Below are positions 1-19,300 of a stretch of DNA of 29,034 nucleotides, piece by piece (the stretch's first letter is position 1; each line of letters opens with the position of its first letter). The notes under the pieces are model-generated. The model was not told the DNA's origin, ran no database searches, and was given only the letters and a program-made list of their open reading frames with translations. The position numbers were made by a program, and so were the translations under genes. Source of the stretch: Saccoglossus kowalevskii (lineage: Eukaryota > Hemichordata > Enteropneusta > Harrimaniidae); assembly GCF_000003605.2 (NCBI RefSeq), contig NW_003119933.1, positions 113,397 to 142,430 on the forward strand. The letters run 5' to 3'.

Positions 1-244
1 TCTGCGCATATGTTCAGAGCATCTATGTACCAAGTTTCATCAAAATCCAATGAGTAGTTCTTTAGATATCAGTGGAACAGTCATAGAACAGCTAAAAATT
101 AGCTAATTATCATGCAAATTAGGTAATTAACGAGCATGGATTTTTACCAAAACCTAATCAAATCTGCGCATTGGCCCAGAGCATCTATGCATCAAGTTTC
201 ATCAAAAACCGATGTATGGTTCTTGAGATAGCAGTGGAACAGTC
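1..244. repeat. pair of 82-bp direct repeats
   Basis: Two similar 82-bp segments lie at 1-82 and 163-244, each beginning TCTGCGCAT and ending GTGGAACAGTC, with a period of 162 bp. The intervening 80 bp is AT-rich and itself repetitive (AATTAGCTAATTA, AATTAGGTAATTA). The copies differ by scattered substitutions only. The block leads directly into a CA-rich microsatellite, as at the end of many short interspersed elements. It looks like part of a dispersed repeat cut by the window edge; the family is not recognised. Confidence 0.75.
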
Positions 245-245
245 G

Positions 246-316
246 GACACACATACACACACACACACATACACACACACACACATACACACATACACAC
301 ACACATACAGACACAC
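246..316. repeat. (CA)n / ACACAT microsatellite
   Basis: An almost pure alternation of CA with interspersed ACAT units. The open frame through it, which encodes runs of Thr-His, is an artefact of the repeat. Confidence 0.95.
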
Positions 317-326
317 TAACTGCAAA

Positions 327-358
327 GACTCCCATTTTGTGCTTCGCACATGGGAGTC
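327..358. repeat. snapback hairpin at the end of the 5' repeat block
   Basis: GACTCCCAT and ATGGGAGTC form a 9-bp stem, and an inner GTGC/GCAC closes on a TTC loop with a short T bulge. It follows immediately after the microsatellite and probably belongs to the same dispersed element as the direct repeats. Confidence 0.7.
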
Positions 359-768
359 AAAAATAGGGGTGTTTTAAGCAAAAACGAATAACCCTTGAGT
401 GCACACAATACACTGAATTTCAGAACAAATCTTGCATTAGTTACAGCAGCAGAATATCACAGAAATATTAGACGAAACATGAAAACACTATATATTGTAT
501 TTTGGCCTGAGCCCTCTCTATTGCAATTCCAGGAATTAACCCCATATGTGCATCCATTTCCCACCTTGGTATCACCCAACCCTAAAAACAAATTATTAAT
601 ACCACGCTGAAGCGTTTGGTAATAACGCATCCAGTTCCAAAAGGACAATAATTACTGTACACAGTTTTGGTCCTAACACAAAAGGAGCATACTGTGAACA
701 TACGCGAATGTCTACTGCATTTTAATTAACTTTAACCACTGATTTATTTTTATTCAGTTTGTGTCCAA

Positions 769-864
769 ATGTGATATAGTACACCAATGCTCATTGGCTT
801 CTAAAAATATAAGTACATGTGATATAGTACACGAACGCTCATTGGCTTCTAAACAATATAACTA
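769..864. repeat. 48-bp tandem duplication, two copies
   Basis: Copies at 769-816 and 817-864 both begin ATGTGATATAGTACAC and share GCTCATTGGCTTCTAAA. A few substitutions separate them, mostly in the second half. Confidence 0.9.
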
Positions 865-1328
865 TAGTGTGGATGGTCAGCAATAACTATGCATTGAACG
901 CAAACGTTCGTGGTCCATGTGATGCATTCGTCATACCAATTTGACGTCCAGATCAATACGCACACAAATTGTATGACATCGATTACTCCTCATCATATGC
1001 AAATAACTTGAATGTAAGGGGTATTGATAACCAACGAGTGCCGGAAATACACAGAATTATGATTCACCTGACAGAATCGAGAAACAAACGTCAATTTCTA
1101 CTTTCAATAATATACGTTAGTGAATACAGTATGTTGTTTCTAGTTTCCATGGTGAATGAACGTCGTTACGTCTAAAAATGGCGGACGTTGCTGTTGTTGA
1201 ATATGCAGTCACAGACAGTTTTTTAATTGGGTTGTGTTCACACAGTGTTAAGTAATTAACCACGCGTCAATACATTTACTATCAATAATACATTTCTAAA
1301 TATCTTTAGTTTGAAGCATGTTTGAAGC

Positions 1329-1346
1329 TTCGTGGCGCGCCACGAA
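1329..1346. repeat. perfect 18-bp GC-rich palindrome
   Basis: TTCGTGGCGCGCCACGAA equals its own reverse complement. It contains three CpGs in an otherwise CpG-poor, AT-rich region. It could be a binding site for a dimeric protein or a cruciform remnant; nothing else in the region decides between these. Confidence 0.6.
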
Positions 1347-4073
1347 TGGCGACATGATTGCAATCTATTGTAACCCTTGACCGTATTAATAAACGGAATC
1401 GTGATCTGGGGAGCCTCAATTTGCGGTTTGGTGGATATCAATTTGTAATAAACCATCCGGTGTTCTTCATTGCCATGGGTTACCAAATAAACGTTAATTA
1501 TATTTCAGTGCCTCGTAAGAATCGACGTGACGTCGTAATTCGAAACATTTAAATCAAGTAAACTGGAATAATAAAATCCAGCAATCATTCATTTGTGTGC
1601 AAAACTGAAATGATTCTTACATCTACCCGCTGACATATATAGCATCATCATTACGGCGAAATCATTACAACAATCGGGGGCAAGAAATATGGAGGACATT
1701 ATGAAAAAGTGTGATATGTACTCTTCACAAATGAAAGATGGAGAAGATGAAGCTCACACTACAATTTGTTTAGTTAGCAAATTGAAAGTCGTCTATTTTA
1801 GGAGCTCCACCCCTTGATTTAAAGTGGACAATGTGAACTCACCAATTCAAAATAATCAAAAATATGTATTCACTCACGTAAGAAGTTGATTTTCTATCGA
1901 AACTTCTGCCATGCTTATCGGTGGAAGAGGACAAGCAATAATAGCCTATTTATTTAAAAAAAGATATAACTCCGTTTAAATCGTGAACCACGGGATGTAC
2001 AATGTAATTAACAACTTGAAGTCACAATAAAGTAATAACGGGGTATCTTTTAAGGGATGTACAATGACCGTGGTTAACACATATACAACAGTACTAGTGT
2101 AGAACTGTAGTCAGTTATATGACTGCATAATGTTGAATGTTTAAAGAAATAATGGAATTCATATACCACCAAAAAAAATGTTAAATGTATATAATAGGTG
2201 ACCTTGACAATGAATTGCTAATGTTCAGCTATGTTCATCATGCATGTTATAACGCAATTGATTATATACACATTTTGCATTTTGTAAATTGACAAACCAC
2301 CAACACATTGTGAAATTTTAAAAGGAATCCACGAAAAACAAAACCACGCAGTTATTTACCCTTATACGACCAGAGTTCAGAGAATGACTACTTTACATAA
2401 CCCATAATCACCCAGTGTACATATAAAGTGATAATAACATTATTAATGTGTTTTAATGAAATGATATGTAGATTAGATCGACTTTCCATTTTTTACTAAG
2501 TAAAATCATATTTATTAAAGTTATTTTTATACGAAAGTTGGTTTTTACATTATTGCAATTTCATTCAACTTCTTTCAGTCATAATTCTAAGCAAAAAAAA
2601 ATGCGAAAATTTAGGGATTACAGCGAATTATATTTGTTTTCTGTAATATTCTTTTGTAATCGGTAGGAATGCAAACTATCATTGGTGTGCATATAAGAAA
2701 TATTTCCTTATAAATTATTCTCAATATGTTTATGAATTTTCTTGTCAAAATCAGTTGTTTTCGAGCGTTGACCCCCAAATATGAAAGAAGTTAACAATGT
2801 CAAAAACGGAAAGTCTTTATCGTAGTTGCGACCAAACTATACTTTTGTTTACATATGTACTACCTTAAAAATATGCACGGCTTTCTAAATCATTTACTTT
2901 TAATATCAAAGTGAAAGAGTAATTTTAGTGTCCAATAAGCACATTGGTTAAATGGGTTAAACAATAAGAGTACGTACTTTCCAATGGCATAACCAAGGAC
3001 AGAAAAGGTACCTGGATTAGACACAGTTTAAAAACATTTTCTTTGATATCATTCACGACTTCTCTTGGTATGTCAATTGTATTTAACCCATTGCAACTCG
3101 TACTATATCTTTGAAAATGTGCTGACATCCCGGACATGTTACCCGCTGTCTGATTGTATCATTTCAACAATATGGCCAACCAGGCCAGAATGCAAAGTAC
3201 TGTTGTAATGATACTGACTGGACAGCTTCAAATGATTTAACTGTTCACTTTGAAATGACTGCACTTGTCAAACATAATTCTAAAGTCGACGACATTATTA
3301 TGAGGTGATCATCATCTTCATCAAATCATTATGACTAGGAACCGTTCAATTCTAGATATATAATAATTACATTGATGACTTGCGTGATATAGTAATGTTG
3401 TGCCGTTCAGGTATTTTAGAACACTGGAGTCAGGTGACGGGGAGCAGCGTAAATGAATTTTATATAGAGTAATAACAATGCAGTAGTTAACCGTACATAG
3501 CGTGACTTCAATGGTCTTACTGTCGGCATGTCGAGCTGCAATAAACAGTTCATCGGATCCAATTATATGTTTGTCTTTTGTGCGGGGCTTCGGGGCCTTA
3601 TCCGTATTGTCTACTATTAGATACTCCACGAGCAAACAAAACATCAGTTTATTCAGGAGCTCGCGGTATATTGATATACAACAAGAAAATGAACATGTTA
3701 TTTGGGGGACATGCGTGTCTATCGTGATGAGAAAATTATGTTAGTAAGGTTTTGTTCAATAGAATTACTTTTCGTGGGAAATAAATAGACAAATTCTGAG
3801 AGGTCATGCAAGCGAGATATTGAAGCGATTCATAGAAACATGTAGATAATATGCTTTTCAAATTCATCGGCATCATTTCGGGTCTTGTGAATCTGCCGGA
3901 CTGAGGTACGTAGTGCGTATGTGTGTGTATGTGACTGACGAGTTTCGACGCAGATATGTGTACTAAAACTATTAGCACCAAGTTTAGCAATGTCTCTATG
4001 CTGATGGTTGTTATGAAATGAATAGGTGTGGACAAGTGGGTACAAAGTTAAATTGTCAAATACTTCATGCTAG

Positions 4074-4083
4074 TCTCGCGAGA
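4074..4083. promoter_or_regulatory. TCTCGCGAGA palindrome upstream of gene A
   Basis: The perfect 10-bp palindrome TCTCGCGAGA lies about 135 bp upstream of the gene A start codon, followed at about 4090 by a TATA-like TTATATA. The same decamer is a known core-promoter element in vertebrates (the CGCG element, linked to Kaiso/ZBTB33 and BANP). Its use in this organism is inferred from position only. Confidence 0.4.
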
Positions 4084-4217
4084 GATATTATTATATACGT
4101 TATCTCCTCATAGGGTGGGTAAAACACGCTGAATATATCATGTATTAATGATTAATTTTCCTTCAGCAACAGAAGTATTGTTAAAGCGGCTACGACTAAC
4201 GTATAGAGCCTGCTAAT

Positions 4218-12144
<7,927 letters not shown>

Positions 12145-12590
12145 TTAAGGTAGGTAACTCAAATGGAGTATATGATAATTTGCACTCTAATACTACAACC
12201 TATATGTCATAAATTGTTGAGATAAAGTTGCATTTTAACAAATATTTGTAGATTATTCAGAAATGACGGAAAGTGCATATGATTGTGTATACTAAAAACA
12301 TTCATAATCGAAATATGCATGTATGTTCTTAGCTAGTGATAAGATGTCTTCTGTATATTATATTTTTCAGAGGAAAGAAGACGCTCTGATAGTTTAGTAT
12401 CCATAGCTTTGGTCATCACTTGAAGTACCGTTGATGGATCTTTTATATAATTTAACTTGATTTGTGATTATACAAATGTATTTTTTCTCAGAAGAATATA
12501 TAAATTAGATGATAAACTACTTATTAAACAAGTCGTTGTAAAGTGTTTGAAGTAGAAAATCAGTTTTAATAAACATGAATGCAAACACGC
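12145..12590 (+). other. gene A 3' untranslated region, possibly with an intron
   Basis: Five bases after the stop is a donor-like AAG|GTAGGT (12150), and a good acceptor (ATTTTTCAG) ends at 12370, so a 221-bp 3'UTR intron is possible. Gene B has a donor at the corresponding place. The region ends just after the polyadenylation signal. Confidence 0.45.
12568..12573 (+). terminator. AATAAA polyadenylation signal of gene A
   Basis: A canonical AATAAA lies about 425 bp past the stop codon of gene A, and a T-rich stretch follows at about 12605-12620. Confidence 0.6.
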
Positions 12591-13187
12591 TTTTGATGTA
12601 AATTATTCTGTTTTATTTTTCTATAACCTTTCCTATAACCATCAAATTATCGGGGAGCAGCACTGAGACATGTACAATATAGTCACATGATGAGACCAAC
12701 GTGAAAGCATCGTGAGTTTTCCTGACTGGCCATGTGTCCACTAAGAGCTGATATGATATATCTACCACTAATCACTGTAAATAATACCAGAAATATATTC
12801 TGTGCAAATGTGTAATTAGAAAGTAGGGTTTCTTTATAATATTGGGATCCGGGAGTAGAATATTGAGTTAACGCATTTCCTGTGGATTATATAGATTTGG
12901 CACCATCTTGTACTGCACTGCAACCGGTAGCTTTAATCGATTCAGTGTCAAAAGGTTTTTTTTTATTCTCAATGTGGTAACAGTTCAGAGACTTATTTTG
13001 TTTTTAAATGTACCAATAGAAAAATAATTAACAAATTAAATATATCTTTCACATAAATAATGCAATACAGTGAGAGGTCATGTAATCCTCGTTTGATCAG
13101 TAACACATACATATGCCTAGTATGCACCATAATGACCATCTTTTACGACGCTTCATGGTCAATCAGATATTTTAGCTTTTCCATTTG

Positions 13188-13260
13188 GGTTGAAAACTGC
13201 ACCAGGGTTATTTACAAAAAGTAAAGGAGTTGAAAACTACAGCAGTAATATTTACAAACC
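13188..13260. repeat. 40-bp imperfect direct repeat, two copies
   Basis: Copies at 13188-13220 and 13228-13260 share GTTGAAAACT and ATTTACAAA with the same spacing. About a quarter of positions differ. Confidence 0.6.
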
Positions 13261-13375
13261 ATGAATGGAGGTATTACAACAACAACAATACACTGCAATG
13301 AGATACACTGTACTGTTATTCGGGTAGTTATTTCACTATACAAACGCTCACATGAATCAATGAATATTACGTTTT

Positions 13376-13491
13376 TACGAGGATACTGCAAAGTATGCAC
13401 GAAGACAGTACAGATGGAGTATCAACCGACCCGCAGCGGAGATCGATGCGACCGCGTACTGTCTGAATGCATGCTTTGCAGTATCCTCGTA
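13376..13491. repeat. inverted repeat / foldback element
   Basis: The arms at 13376-13411 and 13456-13491 (36 bp each) are inverted copies with 4 mismatches, both based on TACGAGGATACTGCAAAG. The 44-bp loop is GC-rich with several CpGs. It could be a small MITE-like foldback or a hairpin RNA precursor. No flanking target-site duplication is evident. Confidence 0.8.
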
Positions 13492-13628
13492 ATACACTTA
13501 TTATTATACAGATTGGTCAAACTCTGTGGGCAGCCATAATTGTTTTTGTATTATTAGAGGACGCTTACGCGCGTAATCGTTTCGTACCCAGTGAAAATAC
13601 CGCAAAATTGCGACACACTGTAACTTAT

Positions 13629-13661
13629 GGCCTTACGGCCTTTACGGCCTTATCGCCTTTT
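13629..13661. repeat. short GGCCTTAC-type tandem
   Basis: Three to four imperfect 8-9 bp units of the form GGCCTTAC / GGCCTTTAC / GGCCTTATC. Confidence 0.7.
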
Positions 13662-16310
13662 ACAGATGTAAAAAAAATACCAGTTAACACCATCTTAAAA
13701 CCTTGTCTTTCTACTATGGGAATGAGGTTGGACACTGGAAACAGATGTATTCACCTGACAGCATCACGATAGCACATTAAATAAGGCCTGTGACTGGTCT
13801 GTTATATTAAAGTGCGGTGGTCGTCCTGCAGGCAGCGTGTGTTCAAATTTCATGTAAATAAACAATGTATTTTACACGCGTTGTATACGTCGCTATGAGT
13901 CCCATATCGAACATGATGTGGCACGACGACTGCCGCCCTTTAAATTGTGTGGGTACACTCCCCTGATACATTGTCACGTCCAGGTACCCCATAATTCCAC
14001 ACGCACTGAAGACGTAGAAATTTCCATTTTTCGATGATGTCACACCAGATTCAAAATTTTAAACAAAAATCCAAAGTTTGACATATTAAAAAATAGCCGC
14101 AAAATGCGTTACCACAGTTCAACTTGTGTTGGCAATACTGTAGACATTTCACAATGTCATTGCACCGGATTTGCTAAAAGAGTACACATGATGAATATGT
14201 GGTGTAAAGGTTCTTCATTGAGAACTAGAAACACATTGACCAATATTGTCGTTATACACACAGACACCAACACATGTTAAAATATCGTGTAATTAGATTA
14301 TCGATAGAAATTTATTAATTAATAATTAATAAATTAAAAATGAAATGAAATAAAATAAAAACAAAATAATAAATTAGGAATTCGTTGGGTAAAAGACTGA
14401 GACTAATATACTTATTTTAACCAACCTATTTTAACCAAGCTATTTATAAGTTGTGGGATTTGTTTAATTAAAAAATATAAGGAATGGTAGGAATTACATC
14501 CAAGATGAAGAATCTTCCTCAGGATAAAAATAAACTACCATGTGGCAATGAATTAAGTTATTATTAAAAAGAAACAAGTATACTGGTATCAACATATTTA
14601 TTAATGACATAGTTGCTAAGCAATTATGAATAATGTAATATATACATAGCTGGAAAATGATAGTTATATATGAACAAGTCAATTAGATTAAAAACTTTGA
14701 AAAACAAGAAATTTTCATCCAAATTGGTCATCTAATACGCAAGTTTTGTTTTTTTGTGTCTGAATACTAGTAACTAATAATTACTAATTGCTTTGAAATT
14801 TCAATTCACCAAAGTGAACTCAAGTTAATTGCATTTCTGAAAGATTTTCAAAAATGGAATATTAATATTGTGAAATTATAAAATCTTTCCTATCAATCAA
14901 AATTAAAGCTATTGTACAAGTTTGTTGTCTCAGTACTATATTTCTGGATTAAAAAACAAACTGAAGGGAAGACAATAACAATATCAACAATAACCACTGA
15001 TTTTGAAGTCCAACAGCTTCACACTACTACTATCTCCAAACAGAATTAAATCACACAGAATTTGTATGACAAAAAATATTCAAATCAAGGGAATTCTATT
15101 TTTTACAAATAATTAGTCAATTAGTTGTTCTTGTTTCATAGGTTCGTGCGCAAAACCATACACTCCTACATTTTGGTCGTATTTTTAAAACTATGCGAAA
15201 CACGGAGCCAAACAGCTTGAGCACACACTTGGTTAGTTTAGTGAGTATAAATCGAATCAAATCAAACAGTTTTATATTAAGTGCAATTACGAAGGCATTC
15301 AACTCTTGTCATACTTTAATGTGCGTTACATTTTCCGTTTTAAAGATAAATTTGTGTTGGAGCTAAAAATGGGACATTTGTCCGTCTCCACACAATAACT
15401 AAAACTGGTTACATTTTGAGAAGGCTTCGGTCTTCTGAATGATTTTCAAAATGCTTATCGAAATTTGTGTTACTTAACCGTCCGTTAAAATGGCATAGAA
15501 CATAATGTGGTTCCTGTGACAAATACATACAAAGAAATGAATGTTTTACTATTTTTGTGCTGGTTTTTGGGATTATACATTTGCTCTCCAATGTAAGTAG
15601 TTTGCGATTAAATTGAGGTTGTGAACAACAAGGAGACCGAAATAAAATTATACTTACTTGATTACCGGAATAAAGATGAATCGTGTGTCGGCTTAAACGT
15701 AAGACTATTTTCATTATATATTATTTTCTAATTCACATTCTCTATTTAGTGATTTTGTTATTTAAACAACACAAAAGCTCAGTTTTCTAGCTATTAAACA
15801 CCGGAGATATAATTTTCTATACAACACTATAGGGACAATCTGGTGTGAATTGTTCCTTTTGTTCATTGTCCACATGCTTCGCGAACTGTGATCAGTATTA
15901 AATTGTTTTCAGTTGACATTAAATATTATCAATAAAGGCTATTAAAGACATTTAGCGGTGTGTATTGGCACAGACAAATAATATTTTCTCCCGTTGTAAA
16001 TGTGAAGCCATCCTTAAAAACGATCTTTATAAAACATCGCCACAATCACAATTGCCATTTCATCCCACTTGTACGTCTAAGAAGAGAATGGTGTCTGTTT
16101 TGACCGCGCACGGTTAGACATAGAGCGGAGAAGAATTCGTAAGTCATATATTTTTTATTTTGTCTGTTATACCAAAATGCATAAAGATAAAACAAAAGGT
16201 TATTTTTTGTCCTTAACAGACCAAATATACTTTACTGCCGTTCATTGGAAAGACGATTATATTCGTCGAGTTCAAACTGATGATATCAACCTAGCTAACC
16301 TTGTGACAAC

Positions 16311-19300
16311 ATGAAGCAAATCAAATCAAGTATTTTGTACACTATTCTGATTTTGAGTTCCTCGTTTCACTCTCGGGTAGAATCTTCGGTAAGCCTTGTT
16401 TACTTATATTTACTTATATTTACTTGTTTACTTATATTTACTTGTTTACTTATAAATGTTTAAGACACTGGACAATATATATATAGAGAGATAGAGAGAA
16501 AGAAAGAGAGATGAAAAGATACAACAGTTTCTTTAATCTAAAGAAGTTTCTAGTAACTTGTTTAAAACACTTCATTGCACGGTGTATCGATTGATCCTGC
16601 ATACTTACTCTATTATAACTCGATGCTAATACGTAAGGGTTTTTCTTTTTTTCGGTATTTATTTTCGACAGACCATAAAACAAGGTGTGGGCCATTCGAT
16701 TCAGAAACGAGCAACAAGTAAGTATTTTCGCGTCAAATAATTGTGATGACGACACGTTGTTTGTTACGACAATGTTCAATGCTACAGCTTAGTTTATGAT
16801 TGTAGGTATGTGTGGTCAAGTTCAGACATTCACCCTTTCATCTGGGTCAACTGAAAATATTGCATCCCCCGGTCATCCCAATCCGTATCCTGCTGGCTGT
16901 ACATATCAACATACTTTTAAAACCACCGAAGTAAATAAAGTCATCCAAATAAAGTTCACTGAGTATGACATGACCAATGACATTGATGGAAATGTTTGTT
17001 TTTACGCTTATTTAACGGTAAGTACAAAACAAACACGGCATCTTAGTAATTTTCATATTTTCCTAGTATTCATTCGTTTTGCAGCTATTTTGTCAACGTA
17101 CTATTTTGGGTGTGCGACTCCAAAACTTTATAGTGCCATACCTCATTTGCATACACGGACAGCGTTCCTTGCATTCACTTTATTGCACCAATTAGCTCAA
17201 TAATAGGGTAAATGAATTTAAAAATTTACACCCAATTTCATAGAACAAAGAAATATAAAGGTGGTTTCAAGCTCTTACTACATTAATTTTTTGGTGTTGC
17301 TGTGAGCATTTTGTTACAATGTACAATAAACCAGCGTCCCAATTCCTTTTCATTTATGCTTTAGGCTTCTAATTACAGACTGTCAAAATTGCCCAAGAGA
17401 TTGTCGGGGACGTGACTTAAGTTGGTTGCTCGAAGCAAGAAAACAAAAAAAAACGAGACGCAGTCATTCGCGTGACTGAAAACGTGACAAATGTTGTTTT
17501 TAATAATCGGAATTGTCAATACAATAAAAACGAAATTGATCGTCAGGTAAATAAACATTAGTACGACATATGTACTACCAAATTCGCCTATATCCAAGCT
17601 TTCAGGTGATGTATAACTTGTTATAGTTGCAGTATTGTTATAGTAACTTTTGGAAAATCTTTCAATCAGAGCTGATTTTTTACTCACTCCCCTCCCCTGC
17701 TTCTACATAAAAAATTTTTGAAGTCGTCAATGTATTTACGGTTAGAGTGACAAAGAGTGGCGGAAAACAAATCCTGTATGTTTCCAATACAAGGTTGGAA
17801 AAATTAGAAAGAGTGGCGTTCACATATTTGACGCAAACGCGCTTTGAAGTCTTAAACTATCCGTATATTGCGGAACATTATAATTTACCGTCTTTCAATC
17901 TGTTATTACACCAGTGTTTTTGTACTATTTGAAAACGACCATTCAGAGACGTCGCAAATCATTGACTAATGAAATGTGTGTTGTTGCCTGCATTGTGTAT
18001 GTTTTTTTTTGTTTTTTTTCTTTTGCGTAAAGTATTTGATATAAGAAATAGCATGGAATGTACACAATATATATAACAATAACTATCGGGATATGATTCT
18101 GAGTTTACTACACCATTGTTATAGTTCTAGCAAAGACAGCATACATTTCTCCAGTCACAGCCAAATACTAATGTTTTTATTTTTATTGTTGTATTGACAA
18201 TGATAGTGTCATTGTGGTATGGTCAAATTGTGATTCTTTTGTCATTGTCTTTATGTTAGTTAAAAGATGTAGGATTTAGCAATGGACTCGATCAACATGT
18301 GACCCCATCAGCTCCTGATTTGAACAAGTGGTGGCTATTAACGTGTGTCAAGCTCGATATGAGCCAAGCCGACTATGGTACAAACACCTTTTTCAGCAAC
18401 GAAGCCAGGTTGATATTCAATGTCGAGTCGAACGACCCTAATCCTGCCACCGGTTACAATGGAATAGTTACACTAAGAGGTAAACATATTCTCCGTCAAT
18501 ATTGTGTATAGTTTTCCACTAAAATAATTGATGACAAATAAATACGACGTTGATTACTATTTTTGTGTATGGCTGTGTTTAGTTCGCACTCATTTGTGAC
18601 TTTGTTGGTGAAAATAGGGATGGATGTAGTTGCCAACTTGGTTCGTGCACACTAAATACGTACGGAGGTAAGCCTTCTCTAGTAAATTTATTTGTCATGT
18701 CTAGATAAAGTTCTACTCGATTTTGGCGATGTATTTGGAGATTCACTGATGTATGGAGGCATCGTAGAAGATAAATCGGTTTCATTGAATACTCCTAATT
18801 TCCAGTTTTATGGACAGACCTACAGCAGTATTTTTGTAAGTCCGAAAGAATCGTTATTTTTTCAAGTTTTGTTGAACGTTTATGTTAAGAGCATCTATCA
18901 CAAATTGTATATTACTAGATGGTTATAGTTATGTTTCGTTGCCCGTTTAATCACAGTTTTTTTCATGTTACCTTATGAGATTGCATTTCACGTAAATATT
19001 TCAGTACATTAAATAAATAATTTAACGATTTCATTCATACGAATTCTTTATCAATAACTGTAAATCTTTGATGGTGACCTAAAATGCCTGTGCATCAATG
19101 ATGAAGTGTTTCATAACAGTCATTTGGCACTTAAGTTTTTTGTCATAAAAAAGATATCTAGTTGCCATTTTTCGTTTTGTTGATATCTCGTCCATTATAC
19201 GAACAGGTGGTACCCCAATGTAAAAGCTGCGTAATTACGTGAACAGAGTCAGCTGAAAAGATGCATTAGACAGCATGTTAAGACGTTTGAACATATATCA

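Larger units (their letters stand above)
359..4073. other. noncoding upstream region, no supported gene
   Basis: About 3.7 kb of AT-rich DNA. The open frames are short, lack matching splice sites and show no recognisable domain. It contains a 48-bp tandem duplication (769-864), an 18-bp palindrome (1329-1346) and a small open frame with a strong start context at 1178-1255 (AAAATGGCGGAC), whose initiation region also resembles a YY1-type site. An exon of a neighbouring gene cannot be excluded, but nothing supports one. Confidence 0.6.
12591..16310. other. intergenic region between the paralogues, no supported gene
   Basis: About 3.7 kb of AT-rich DNA. It holds a 40-bp imperfect direct repeat (13188-13260), a 36-bp-arm foldback (13376-13491), a short GGCCTTAC-type tandem (13629-13661) and a very AT-rich stretch at about 14290-14380. 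The interval 13800-14050 is richer in GC and CpG than its surroundings, as an inserted repeat would be, and has a 66-codon minus-strand frame of unknown meaning. No exon with domain similarity was found. Confidence 0.6.

Noticed and set aside
171-377. Open frame encoding a Thr-His run
   Set aside because: It is a translation of the CA/ACACAT microsatellite with no other coding sign.
3321-3644. 107-codon minus-strand frame with a hydrophilic stretch (DKAPKPRTKDKH)
   Set aside because: No recognisable domain, no convincing splice partners and no composition change. Chance is likelier, although a broken transposon fragment is possible.
13843-14043. 66-codon minus-strand frame in a GC-richer patch
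   Set aside because: No family resemblance. The patch looks like a dispersed repeat rather than a gene.
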